NCBI GenBank assembly: GCA_002449845.1
Contig: DJXW01000008.1
Location: 1-32,046, forward strand
Origin: Prevotella sp. UBA6994
GTDB lineage: Bacteria > Bacteroidota > Bacteroidia > Bacteroidales > Bacteroidaceae
Direction of reading: 5' to 3'
Length of the DNA: 32,046 nt
The position numbers and the translations under genes are program-made. The stretch's first letter is position 1; each line of letters starts with the position of its first letter. Below the pieces are notes generated by a model that was given only the letters and a program-made list of their open reading frames with translations, was not told the DNA's origin and did no database searches. Shown piece by piece: positions 14,049 through 22,877 of this stretch.

Positions 14049-15998
14049 ATGGAGCAATTATACCATACACGTCGTTTCATCAAAAGGCTACTGTATTTTT
14101 GCATCTTTGCCTTTCTGCTGATAGGATGCGCCAGAATGGGGAATCCTGACGGTGGATGGTATGATGAAACTCCACCCAAGGTGATTGGGGCTTCACCCGA
14201 AGATAAAGGGCTGAACGTGAGTACTGGAAAGATTCGCATCCAATTTGACGAATACATCAAGGTGGAGAATCCTACGGAAAACGTCATCATTTCACCACCT
14301 CAGATAGAAGTACCCGACATCAAGGCAAGTGGCAAACAAATCATCATCAACTTAAAAGATTCACTGAAGCCAGATGTCACTTATACCATCGATTTCTCAG
14401 ATGCCATCTCTGACAACAATGAAAGCAATCCTTTGGGCAACTATACATATAGTTTCTCTACCGGAAACAACATAGACACACTTGAGGTAAGTGGCTATGT
14501 GCTGGAAGCGGAGAATTTAGAGCCCATCAAGGGTATCATGGTGGGACTATATGACAACCATGAAGACTCTATCTTTCATAAATCGCCCATGATGCGAGTA
14601 TCGCGTACTGATGGCAGAGGACATTTCGTCATCAAGGGAATTGCACCTGGTTCTTATCGTATCTTTGCCTTACAAGATGCTGACGGCGACTATCTCTACA
14701 ACCAAAAAAGTGAAAAGATAGCCTTCAATCACGATTCCATCACTCCTTCTTTCAAGGCTGATTTCAGGCAAGACACCATTTGGATTGATTCATTACACAT
14801 CAAGGACATTCATCAGACAGGATATACTCATTTCCTTCCTGACGACATTGTGCTACGTGCCTTCACTCCAGTCATCACAGACAGGTACTTGATAAAGACA
14901 GACCGCACGGAAGCCGACCACTTCACGTTTTACTTCACCTATGGCAGCGATTACCTTCCTACTATCAAGGGACTCAACTTTGACGAATGGGAGGCTTTCA
15001 TCGTTTCTCCCAATGAGAAGAAAGACACGGTGACGTATTGGCTGCGAGACACTGCCTTAGTCAATCAAGATACACTTCGCATGGAGGTGCAATATTTGAT
15101 GACCGACTCGTTGGGGGAACTGGTCACTAAGATTGACACAATGGACATATTGGCAAAACAATCATACGAGAAACGCTTGAAACAACAAAAAAAGGAATAC
15201 GAGGAATGGGCTAAAGAACAGGAAAAGGCTAAGAAGAAAGGGCAACCGTATGATTCTATCATGCCCCCTAAGTCGTTGGGATTGAAAATGGACTTACAAT
15301 CAAGCCTTGACCCAGACAAGAATATCCGATTCACGTCAACTACTCCCTTGGAGGTGGTAGATACATCCAAAATACACCTATACGCCAAGCACGATTCTCT
15401 CTGGTATCAATCAAGGTTCTTGCTGCGTCAACTCAATACGTTGGAATATGAACTTGTTGGCGAATGGAGACCCACTATTGAATATAGCTTGGAAATAGAC
15501 AGTGCCGCATTCATTGACATATACGGGAAAGCTTCTAAGCCTTCGAAGAATGGCTTCGGCGTAAGATCAGAAGATGTATATAGTACCTTGTTGATTACAA
15601 TACAAGACATGAAGGGGAAAAACATTGTCGTTCAGTTGTTGAACAATAGTGATGCTGTGTATAAACAGGTGAAAACCAATACAGGATTGGCGGAGTTTTT
15701 CTATGTGAAACCCTCTGAATATTATATGCGAATGTTCGTGGATGAGAACAATAACGGGGTATGGGATACAGGCGACTTTGACTTAGACCAACAACCAGAA
15801 GCCGTTTATTACTATCCTTCCGTATTGGAATGTAAGGCGAAATGGGACCTTTCAGAAACCTGGAACCCAACAGCCAAGGCATTGAATCGTCAGAAACCTG
15901 AAAGGATTACGAAGCAAAAACCTGAAAAGGAGAAATCCATTAAGAGACGAAACTTAGAACGTGCCAAGAATTTAGGAATAGAATATGATTTACAATAA
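14049..15998 (+). CDS. Ig-like (Big_5) domain lipoprotein
   Basis: From the ATG at 14049 the protein is 649 residues; a GTG three codons earlier (14040) is an alternative start. A hydrophobic segment ends in a lipobox LLIGC (Cys27), so it is a lipoprotein. Residues of about 40-135 form a bacterial Ig-like fold of the Big_5 type, from TPPKVIGASPEDKGLNVST through IRIQFDEYI to FSTGNNID. A prealbumin-like segment with GHFVIKGIAPGSYRIFALQD follows. The C-terminus is Lys/Arg-rich (KRRNLERAKNLG). It is likely outer-membrane attached. It is followed, 7 bases later, by the DUF3108 gene. Confidence 0.85.
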   Translation: MEQLYHTRRFIKRLLYFCIFAFLLIGCARMGNPDGGWYDETPPKVIGASPEDKGLNVSTGKIRIQFDEYIKVENPTENVIISPPQIEVPDIKASGKQIIINLKDSLKPDVTYTIDFSDAISDNNESNPLGNYTYSFSTGNNIDTLEVSGYVLEAENLEPIKGIMVGLYDNHEDSIFHKSPMMRVSRTDGRGHFVIKGIAPGSYRIFALQDADGDYLYNQKSEKIAFNHDSITPSFKADFRQDTIWIDSLHIKDIHQTGYTHFLPDDIVLRAFTPVITDRYLIKTDRTEADHFTFYFTYGSDYLPTIKGLNFDEWEAFIVSPNEKKDTVTYWLRDTALVNQDTLRMEVQYLMTDSLGELVTKIDTMDILAKQSYEKRLKQQKKEYEEWAKEQEKAKKKGQPYDSIMPPKSLGLKMDLQSSLDPDKNIRFTSTTPLEVVDTSKIHLYAKHDSLWYQSRFLLRQLNTLEYELVGEWRPTIEYSLEIDSAAFIDIYGKASKPSKNGFGVRSEDVYSTLLITIQDMKGKNIVVQLLNNSDAVYKQVKTNTGLAEFFYVKPSEYYMRMFVDENNNGVWDTGDFDLDQQPEAVYYYPSVLECKAKWDLSETWNPTAKALNRQKPERITKQKPEKEKSIKRRNLERAKNLGIEYDLQ

Positions 15999-16005
15999 AA
16001 GAAAT

Positions 16006-16836
16006 ATGAAACACAAATACGAAAATGGTAAAACATGGATAATGGCTCTTCTTTTCATGTTGTTGTTACCATATAACACCCAAGCTCAATGCACTTTCAG
16101 AAATACTGCATTCAAGTCTGGTGAGTATCTTTCATATAACCTTTATTATAATTGGAAATTTATCTGGGTGAAGGCAGGACTTGCTTCCATGTCAACTGTA
16201 GAAACTACTTATAACGGGAAACCTGCTTATAGGGCATCTCTGATTACCCGTGGAAATAATAAAGTAGATGAGATGTTCGTACTTCGAGACACATTACTTT
16301 GTTATTCTTCTACTGAGATGGCACCACTCTATTATAGAAAAGGTGCACGTGAAGGGAAACGTTATTACGTGGACGAGATTTTTTATTCCTACGACAATGG
16401 AAAATGCAACGTTCGCCAACATAGTCAGCACAATGATGGCACGCATAATTGGCAAAAGCATACCTATGACGACTGCATCTATGATATGTTGAACATGTTT
16501 ATCAGGGCTCGCTCGTTCAATCCAGAAAACTGGAAGAAGGGTTATACGGTGGACTTTCCCATCGCTGATGGTGACAGTAGAAAACCTGCAAAAATCAAAT
16601 ATCAGGGGAAGACAACCATCAAGGCAGACAACGGTAAAAAATATCGTTGCCTGCGACTATCGTACCTGGAACAGGAAGATGATAACAAGTTCAAAAATAT
16701 CGTTGACTTCTATGTCACCGATGATGACAACCACATCCCTGTTCGTTTAGACATGTTCCTTCGCTTCGGTTCTGCCAAAGCCTTTTTGGTGGGAATGAAA
16801 GGCACGCGAAACCCTATTACATCTGTGGTGAAATAG
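16006..16836 (+). CDS. DUF3108 domain secreted protein
   Basis: I set the start at MKHKYENGK, which follows the lipoprotein stop by 7 bases; the Met at 15985 would overlap that gene. The resulting 276 residues begin with a signal peptide (WIMALLFMLLLPYNTQAQ). The mature part opens with the DUF3108 pattern SGEYLSYNLYYNWKFIWVKAGLASM and continues with beta-rich sequence through RCLRLSYLEQ to VPVRLDMFLRFGSAKAFL-like residues. It is a presumed periplasmic protein of unknown function that pairs with the Big_5 lipoprotein. It is convergent with the aldo/keto reductase gene. Confidence 0.88.
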   Translation: MKHKYENGKTWIMALLFMLLLPYNTQAQCTFRNTAFKSGEYLSYNLYYNWKFIWVKAGLASMSTVETTYNGKPAYRASLITRGNNKVDEMFVLRDTLLCYSSTEMAPLYYRKGAREGKRYYVDEIFYSYDNGKCNVRQHSQHNDGTHNWQKHTYDDCIYDMLNMFIRARSFNPENWKKGYTVDFPIADGDSRKPAKIKYQGKTTIKADNGKKYRCLRLSYLEQEDDNKFKNIVDFYVTDDDNHIPVRLDMFLRFGSAKAFLVGMKGTRNPITSVVK

Positions 16837-16882
16837 AATACATAACCGTGCCTTATCAAAAAGAATGAGGTTCCTGTTCTGG

Positions 16883-17869
16883 TTATTCTATACTTTTCAG
16901 ATTCCTTGCCAATTGATTCGCACTGCTGGCTCCAACGATGACAGAAGTCACTCCCTTTTGTTCCAATATCCATGAGATAGCCATTTCAGCAAGTGTTTGC
17001 TTGCGTTGTTGGGCTTGTTCGTTTAACTCCTTGAGGTAAGTCAACAACTCAGGTGTCAGGTTATCTGGTTTCAAGAATCGTCCCTGAGTCATACGAGAAC
17101 CCTCTGGAATACCAACCACTTCACCCTTTTCAGAAACAGTACAAGAGAGATACCTGTCAGTCAGCAACCCTTGAGCCAATGGAGAGAAGGAGATAAAGCC
17201 AATACCATGATTGTAACAATAATCAAGAATCCCCTCATCTTGCGGTTCCTTGTCGAGCAAATTCAGTCGCCCTTGATAGATCAGCAAAGGAACGTCTCTT
17301 TCACGTAGATACTGATCGGCAAACTTCAATGCCTCCAACGGCCATCTACTGATTCCCACATACAATGCCTTCCCTGCCTTCACGATATCTACAAGAGCCT
17401 GCAAGGTTTCCTCTAATGGTGTTTCCGGGTCGTAGCGATGACTATAGAACAAGTCAACATATTCGAGGTTCATACGCTTGAGTGATTGGTCGAGCGAAGA
17501 AATAAGGTATTTGCGCGACCCCCAATTGCCATACGGACCTTGCCACATGTCATAGCCAGCCTTACTGGCGATAAACAATTCATCGCGATAAGGTTTGAAA
17601 TCATCTTCCATCAACCTTCCCATTGTCTCCTCAGCCGAACCGTAAGGAGGACCATAGTTGTTGGCAAGGTCGAAATGTGTAATACCGTGGTCAAACGCAT
17701 AATGCGTGATAGCCCTGCTACGCTCATACGGGTCGTTTCCGCCAAAATTATGCCAAAAGCCAAGAGAAATCTTTGGCAACAACACGCCTGAACGTCCACA
17801 TCTACGATACATCTGTTCGCTATTATCATAGCGAGTATCTGCGGGAATATATTTTTCTTTCAGTTCCAT
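16883..17869 (-). CDS. aldo/keto reductase (YghZ-like)
   Basis: This 328-residue TIM-barrel oxidoreductase has the four catalytic residues of the family: Asp67 (HFDLANNYG), Tyr72, Lys103 (ASKAGYD) and His144 (FYSHRYDP). The N-terminus (MYRRCGRSGVLLPKISLGFW) and the Gly-Pro-Pro-Tyr-Gly-Ser loop are like YghZ/L-glyceraldehyde 3-phosphate reductase and the potassium-channel beta subunit group. NADPH use is expected. It is the last gene of the reverse operon, 21 bases after ispG. The C-terminus ends at ...ARNLKSIE, as is usual. Confidence 0.92.
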   Translation of the reverse strand: MELKEKYIPADTRYDNSEQMYRRCGRSGVLLPKISLGFWHNFGGNDPYERSRAITHYAFDHGITHFDLANNYGPPYGSAEETMGRLMEDDFKPYRDELFIASKAGYDMWQGPYGNWGSRKYLISSLDQSLKRMNLEYVDLFYSHRYDPETPLEETLQALVDIVKAGKALYVGISRWPLEALKFADQYLRERDVPLLIYQGRLNLLDKEPQDEGILDYCYNHGIGFISFSPLAQGLLTDRYLSCTVSEKGEVVGIPEGSRMTQGRFLKPDNLTPELLTYLKELNEQAQQRKQTLAEMAISWILEQKGVTSVIVGASSANQLARNLKSIE

Positions 17870-17890
17870 GGTGATAGAATTATTAGATAA

Positions 17891-19300
17891 TCATTCATTA
17901 TTTGTTTCTTGATCTTGTTTGATGAAAGCTAAAAGACGTTCTACCGCCTCGCTCTCTGGAATGTTTTTCTCTACGCAAACCTTTTTCTTGTAGAGAGAGA
18001 TTTTCCCTGGCCCTGCTCCCACATAACCGTAGTCAGCATCAGCCATTTCCCCGGGACCATTGACGATACATCCCATAATCCCAATCTTCAGACCTACCAA
18101 GTCGCGAGTGGCTTCCTTGATTTTGGCAATGGTCTCTTGCAAATTATATAATGTACGTCCGCAACCCGGGCAAGATATGTATTCCGTCTTCGTAAACTTG
18201 ATGCGGGCAGCCTGAAGGATTCCGTCTGCCAACTCCGTCAATTGTCTTTCATCAAACCCGTCATTGTGAATGACCAGTTGATGAGCCAGTTGGTCGATGA
18301 AAATGGCTCCAACCGCCATAGCCGCCTTTAACTGCAACGATTCCCAATCCGTTTCGTGAAGCGTCATGCAAACCGTATCATCTGCGATTGAATCTATTGC
18401 TTGCGCCCGCAATGCGGCACATTCCTCAATAGAATCCACCAACTTTCTGGCAACGGGGATTTCAGCCTCTGGCTCCTCGCTCAATGACACACGAATGGTA
18501 TCTCCTATTCCTTCCGTCAGCAAGGCTCCTATTCCAACGGCACTCTTGATGCGCCCGTCTTCACCCTCTCCTGCTTCCGTCACGCCTAAATGCAGTGGAT
18601 AGTGCATATCTTCCTTATCCATCGTCTGCACCAACAATCGCACACTCTGCACCATCACTACCGTATTAGAGGCTTTGATGCTGATGACCACATCATCAAA
18701 GTGCTCTCGCTTGAAAATCCGAAGAAACTCCATGCAACTCTCAACGATTCCCTCGGGAGTATCACCATAACGACTCATGATTCTATCTGACAGCGAACCA
18801 TGATTCACTCCTATTCTCACTGCCGTATGGTGTTCCTTGCAAATCTGGATAAACGGCATCAGTCGCTCGTCAATCTTGTTCAGTTCCTCCGCATATTCCT
18901 CATCCGTATATTCCAAATGCTTGAAGGTACGGGCAGGATCTACGTAGTTTCCTGGGTTGATACGCACCTTTTCTATATATTGGGCTGCCACGTCTGCCAC
19001 GTGAGGATTGAAATGCACGTCAGCCACGAGAGGAGTATCATAACCCTTTTCACGAAGTCCGTCCCTGATATTCTTCATGTTCTCGGCTTCCCTGACGCCC
19101 TGCGTGGTCAAGCGTACCAACTCTCCGCCAGCCTTGATGATACGTTCTGCCTGAGCCACACACGCCTCCGTGTCGTTCGTGTTGGTCGTATTCATCGACT
19201 GGATGCGAATAGGATTATCGCCCCCAATTTGAATAGTCCCCACGTGAGCCACAGACGACTTCCTACGATGATAGAAAGAGTTAGTTGGTCTTGTATTCAT
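17891..19300 (-). CDS. ispG: (E)-4-hydroxy-3-methylbut-2-enyl-diphosphate synthase
   Basis: This 469-residue enzyme of the MEP isoprenoid pathway turns methylerythritol cyclodiphosphate into HMBPP. The N-terminal TIM barrel (about 1-290) has IGGDNPIRIQSMNTTNTND and ADVHFNPHVA. The C-terminal part has the iron-sulfur ligands CPGCGRTLYNLQ (two Cys) and GIMGCIVNGPGEM (third Cys plus Glu). Between barrel and iron-sulfur domain is about 90 residues of extra sequence from SLSEEPEAEIPVA to ARIKFTKTEYISCP. It is longer than the two-domain enzyme of E. coli (372) and shorter than the long three-domain forms. It overlaps purE by 20 bases. Confidence 0.95.
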   Translation of the reverse strand: MNTRPTNSFYHRRKSSVAHVGTIQIGGDNPIRIQSMNTTNTNDTEACVAQAERIIKAGGELVRLTTQGVREAENMKNIRDGLREKGYDTPLVADVHFNPHVADVAAQYIEKVRINPGNYVDPARTFKHLEYTDEEYAEELNKIDERLMPFIQICKEHHTAVRIGVNHGSLSDRIMSRYGDTPEGIVESCMEFLRIFKREHFDDVVISIKASNTVVMVQSVRLLVQTMDKEDMHYPLHLGVTEAGEGEDGRIKSAVGIGALLTEGIGDTIRVSLSEEPEAEIPVARKLVDSIEECAALRAQAIDSIADDTVCMTLHETDWESLQLKAAMAVGAIFIDQLAHQLVIHNDGFDERQLTELADGILQAARIKFTKTEYISCPGCGRTLYNLQETIAKIKEATRDLVGLKIGIMGCIVNGPGEMADADYGYVGAGPGKISLYKKKVCVEKNIPESEAVERLLAFIKQDQETNNE

Positions 19301-19787
19301 ACTTCACCTCCGACAGTTCCTGATTTGCCTTTTCAATCTTTGCGCCAAGTCCAGCCTTATAGTTTCTCATCTTCTCTGCCACTTCCTCATTGCAGAGTGC
19401 AATCATCTCCGCAGCCAAAATGGCAGCATTCATGGCTCCGTTGATACCCACCGTAGCCACGGGAATACCAGGAGGCATCTGCACGATAGACAATAACGCA
19501 TCCAGTCCGTCAAGCATTCCCTTGATAGGTACTCCGATGACGGGCAGGGTGGTATTAGCCGCCACTACGCCAGGCAAGGCTGCCGACATTCCCGCACCTG
19601 CTATGATGACCTGAATGCCCCTTTCTCTTGCACCCTTGGCAAAGGTTTCCACCGCTTCTGGTGTGCGATGGGCAGACAAGGCATTCACCTCAAAGGGAAT
19701 TTGCATATCATTCAAAAACTTACACGCTTTCTCCATTACGGGCAAATCGCTCGTACTACCCATAATGATGCTTACTATTGGAGTCAT
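19281..19787 (-). CDS. purE: 5-(carboxyamino)imidazole ribonucleotide mutase
   Basis: From Met at 19787 the protein is 168 residues, the standard PurE length; an upstream Met (19826) would add 13 polar residues. It has the class I motifs GSTSDLPVMEKA (phosphate loop), SAHRTPEAV and GAGMSAALPGVVAA. It moves the carboxylate from N5-CAIR to C4 in purine synthesis. It overlaps ispG (19281-19300) and so is translationally linked to it. Upstream is the PAP2-like gene. Confidence 0.95.
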   Translation of the reverse strand: MTPIVSIIMGSTSDLPVMEKACKFLNDMQIPFEVNALSAHRTPEAVETFAKGARERGIQVIIAGAGMSAALPGVVAANTTLPVIGVPIKGMLDGLDALLSIVQMPPGIPVATVGINGAMNAAILAAEMIALCNEEVAEKMRNYKAGLGAKIEKANQELSEVKYEYKTN

Positions 19788-19829
19788 ATCGTTATCTTTT
19801 ATGTTTATATCATTTATCATTGTCATACG

Positions 19830-20447
19830 CTAAAATCTCAATATCATGTAAAAGGCACAGAAAAAGCCCATCAAGAATCCCATCACCACCTGCAAGAGTG
19901 AGTGTTGGCGAAGAATCATCCGAGCCGTTCCCACCATTCCTCCTAACATCAACACGAGGCAAAGCCACCATACGGGATTATAGGCAAACTTGAAAGAGAA
20001 TGCCACCAATGCTCCTGCCACTCCTCCAATGGCTGCCGTATGGGTGGAAATCTTCCACCAGACGTTGATCAGCGCACATAATACTTGTACCACCATTGCC
20101 ACTACCACGATTCCCCCAATGACATGAGGCACATGAACGGAATTGAGGAAATAGTAACAACCAAAATAACAAAGAATGGAAATCACGTATGGCACTACCC
20201 TACGCTCCTTCATTCCCAGTTCAAGATGGCTCCACCCCTGGTATTTTCGGTAGAGATGAATGAGGTAAGTGGGAAGGAAAATGGTGAAGACATATACCAC
20301 TACCAATATCGAAAGTTTGTATTGCCATGGCAAAAGGTTGAGGTAACTAAAGACAAACAAGGCTATCAGTCCTACCATTGGCAAGTAGAACGGCGTAAAA
20401 ATCATGCTGATAAGCCTTGCGGCCATTAAATAACTATCCTTCATCAC
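19830..20447 (-). CDS. PAP2-like integral membrane protein with altered active-site motifs
   Basis: This 205-residue protein has about six hydrophobic segments. Its second half has the pattern of PAP2 phosphatases: STHTAAIGGVAGAL in the place of PSGH, and GTARMILRQHSLLQVVMG in the place of SRxxxxxHxxxD. The Arg and His survive, but the final Asp is Gln and the first motif lacks the N-terminal KxxxxxxRP. Phosphatase activity is therefore uncertain. The gene overlaps rpoN by 4 bases and lies in the conserved rpoN-purE-ispG operon. Confidence 0.75.
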   Translation of the reverse strand: MMKDSYLMAARLISMIFTPFYLPMVGLIALFVFSYLNLLPWQYKLSILVVVYVFTIFLPTYLIHLYRKYQGWSHLELGMKERRVVPYVISILCYFGCYYFLNSVHVPHVIGGIVVVAMVVQVLCALINVWWKISTHTAAIGGVAGALVAFSFKFAYNPVWWLCLVLMLGGMVGTARMILRQHSLLQVVMGFLMGFFCAFYMILRF

Positions 20448-21940
20448 GATTCCTTTCTTAATCGGGCTACGGGAATGCCCAATTGTTCACGGTATTTAGC
20501 CACTGTCCTTCGGGCTATGGGGTAGCCCATCTTCTTCATTTCCGCAGCCAAGGCATCATCGCTCAACGGCTTTTCCTTCTTTTCCTTGTTGATGAGTTCC
20601 TTCAACGACAGCTTAATCTTACGTGTTGACGTTTCCTCTCCACCTTCTGTCACATATCCATCGCTAAAGAAATGGCGCAACGGAAAGGCTCCCCAATTGG
20701 TTTGCACATATTTCTCGTTGCTCACCCTCGATATGGTAGAGATGTCAAGACCTGTCTTCTCGGCAATGTCTTTCAATATCATCGGCTTCAGGTCTGCCTC
20801 ATCGCCATCCAAGAAATACTTACGCTGCCATTCTATGATGGCTTTCATCGTGGCGTATAATGTATGTCTGCGCTGGCGAATGGCTTCTATAAATCCTTGG
20901 GCCTTGTTCACCTTATCCTCATAGAATGCAAGGCTCTCTTTCTCGCCACGCGACAATGAGCCTTTCCTTTTCTTGTATTCCTCTATCGATTCGGTATAGT
21001 CGGGCGATACCTTCAATACGGGTACGTTTCCATCGTTCAAGGTAAACGAAATCGACCCATCCTCACTGGTGTTGACAATGAAGTCGGGGGTAATCTGTTG
21101 CAGATTTCGTCCCACGCTCTCTCCCATTGCCGCCCCAGGTTTGGGGTTTAGTCTGCGAATCTCCCGTTGCAAGTCGTCTGCAAGACTTTCCGAGAGTCCC
21201 ATGCTCACCCTTATCTTATCCCAATGCTTCTTGATAAACTCATCGAAATGCCTGGCTATCACCTCCTTCATCTTGTCTTTCAGCAGTCCATTGGGCTTTC
21301 TTCTGATCTGTATCAACAAGCACTCTTGCAATGTTCGGGCTCCTATACCTGGCGGATCAAACGATTGCAGGATATGCAACACCTCTTCCAGCTCATGCTC
21401 CGTTACCTCCACGTTGTGGTAAATCGCCAACTCGTCACAGAGGTCTTCCAGGTTCTTGCGCAGATAACCATTGCTATCCAACGAGCCAATCAGGTATTCC
21501 AGCACATATTCCTGTTTCTCTGTCAAGTCTTCTTCCCCCATCTGCTCTTTCAAACTATCGTAGAAAGACACGATGTTTCCATAGACGGGCTCCACATAAT
21601 CCTCATCTGCGTTGCGCTCTCTCGATGAAACGCCCGACATTTCCTCGTCTATGCCAATGTCTTCAAGTGCTTTCTCAAACTCGTCTTCGCGCTCTTCCTG
21701 CTCCGTATGTTCCTCATCTCCACCTCCGAAAGCATCCATTTCCAAGTCGCCCTCACCCTCTCCCTCATCCGTAGGTGCGGACGTTTCAAGGGCAGGATTG
21801 TCGTAAAGCTCTGTCTTGATTTTCTCTTCCAATTCGGCAATCGACATTCCAATCAACTTCACCTGTAGCATTTGTTGGCTGGAGAGCCGCAGTTTCTGCT
21901 TGAGTTCTTGTCTTTCTGTCTGCTCTAATCTTTGAGGCAT
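20444..21940 (-). CDS. rpoN: RNA polymerase sigma-54 factor
   Basis: This 498-residue protein has all parts of sigma-54. The Gln/Leu-rich activator-interacting region I is at the N-terminus (LKQKLRLSSQQMLQVKLIGMSIAELEE). An acidic region II follows (about 58-110), then the core-binding domain (LLIQIRRK, QSFDPPGIGARTLQECL) and the helix-turn-helix. The RpoN box ARRTVAKYRE is at residues 476-485. It directs transcription from -24/-12 promoters with AAA+ activators. Its 3' end overlaps the PAP2-like gene by 4 bases; the gene upstream ends 39 bases before its ATG. Confidence 0.96.
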   Translation of the reverse strand: MPQRLEQTERQELKQKLRLSSQQMLQVKLIGMSIAELEEKIKTELYDNPALETSAPTDEGEGEGDLEMDAFGGGDEEHTEQEEREDEFEKALEDIGIDEEMSGVSSRERNADEDYVEPVYGNIVSFYDSLKEQMGEEDLTEKQEYVLEYLIGSLDSNGYLRKNLEDLCDELAIYHNVEVTEHELEEVLHILQSFDPPGIGARTLQECLLIQIRRKPNGLLKDKMKEVIARHFDEFIKKHWDKIRVSMGLSESLADDLQREIRRLNPKPGAAMGESVGRNLQQITPDFIVNTSEDGSISFTLNDGNVPVLKVSPDYTESIEEYKKRKGSLSRGEKESLAFYEDKVNKAQGFIEAIRQRRHTLYATMKAIIEWQRKYFLDGDEADLKPMILKDIAEKTGLDISTISRVSNEKYVQTNWGAFPLRHFFSDGYVTEGGEETSTRKIKLSLKELINKEKKEKPLSDDALAAEMKKMGYPIARRTVAKYREQLGIPVARLRKES

Positions 21941-21979
21941 ATCTTACAATGAGTATTTATGATTCGTGTGAGTATTGTT

Positions 21980-22627
21980 TCATTTGAAATATTCTTTCAT
22001 TTGCGAAGCCAAGGCAGCCAACTTCTGGGGATTGTCATTGCCAAACCTATTCCATATCTGCTTGCAGGCATTCATCAATACATGTTTCTCGCTATTGGGT
22101 CGTTTGAGATAGGGGTCGCAACACTGAAAGACATTCATCACCTCCACCACGCTCTTCGGTTCCACCTTCATGAGTTTAGCCAGCTCTGTCACCTCTGGAG
22201 TACCCTCCACCATTGTCAATGGTGTGAGACGGAAGTACAAATCGAGTATCAGTATCAGCATCAATGGGGTGAAACGACTGTCTTCTGCCAACGGCTTGAA
22301 GTCTTTCTCAAACGACTCGTTCACCTCTACCCCATCATAGAACAAATTGGCGTTGCCATATCCCATCCTTTGGCGAAGCAAACGCACTCCTCTTCTCAAC
22401 TTCTGTGGCTTTTCCCCGTATGTTTTCCAAAGTCTTTCCATGCGAGGGGTGTCGATGCTGCGCAACTTAAACATCTGCTCATAGAGGAATTGCGGAGGGA
22501 TATGCAATTCCAATGCCAGCTTTACCATAGCCTTAGAATAGAGAGGTTTCACGCCCATAGGCTTATTCAGGTACAGCTGCATAAGCAACAACCAATAATC
22601 ATCTGACCATAACGAATGTTTCATCAT
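21980..22627 (-). CDS. conserved protein of unknown function, first gene of the rpoN operon
   Basis: This 215-residue protein has no signal or transmembrane segment. It is mostly helical, with the sequence MKHSLWSDDYWLLLMQLYLNKP at the start and regions such as HIPPQFLYEQMFKLR and ERLWKTYGEKPQKLRRGVRLLRQRMGYGNA. It is a plausible helical cytosolic protein; I recognise no domain. A consensus promoter lies at 22653-22683. The position upstream of rpoN, on the same strand with a 39-base gap, suggests co-transcription. Start could be at either of two adjacent Met codons. Confidence 0.75.
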   Translation of the reverse strand: MMKHSLWSDDYWLLLMQLYLNKPMGVKPLYSKAMVKLALELHIPPQFLYEQMFKLRSIDTPRMERLWKTYGEKPQKLRRGVRLLRQRMGYGNANLFYDGVEVNESFEKDFKPLAEDSRFTPLMLILILDLYFRLTPLTMVEGTPEVTELAKLMKVEPKSVVEVMNVFQCCDPYLKRPNSEKHVLMNACKQIWNRFGNDNPQKLAALASQMKEYFK

Positions 22628-22652
22628 GTATCTCTATTGTATTATTCTGATG

Positions 22653-22683
22653 CAAATATAATATTTTTTTCTTATACAAGCAA
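22653..22683 (-). promoter_or_regulatory. promoter of the rpoN operon
   Basis: On the minus strand TTG (22681-22683) is 20 bases before TATATTTG (22653-22660), a full match to the Bacteroidetes promoter. The start would be near 22646, with a leader of about 20 bases. Confidence 0.7.
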
Positions 22684-22770
22684 GAAATGATTGTTTTTCG
22701 TGTTAAACAATCCCTCAACGTTAAGATACTCAAACCCATTGATAGGGAAAAGGTGCATTTATACTTTCCA

Positions 22771-22829
22771 TAAACACCATGTTTGCGCGCTGCAAACATG
22801 GTGTTTATCCATCGCAAACATAGTGTTTA
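22771..22829. repeat. inverted and direct copies of a 16-base unit
   Basis: TAAACACCATGTTTGC (22771-22786) and GCAAACATGGTGTTTA (22792-22807) form a perfect 16-bp stem with a 5-base loop. A third copy, GCAAACATAGTGTTTA (22814-22829), follows with one change. It lies between the 3' end of the DPP5-like gene and the promoter of the rpoN operon. It may be a terminator-like structure, an operator, or a repeat element; there is no T-run. Confidence 0.75.
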
Positions 22830-22877
22830 GATTCTTCAAATCAAGATACGATGGCATTATTTATCTATCATGTATCA

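Noticed and set aside
18800..19444. 214-codon plus-strand frame over ispG and purE
   Set aside because: It is antisense to two conserved genes with full motif sets and shows no family resemblance.
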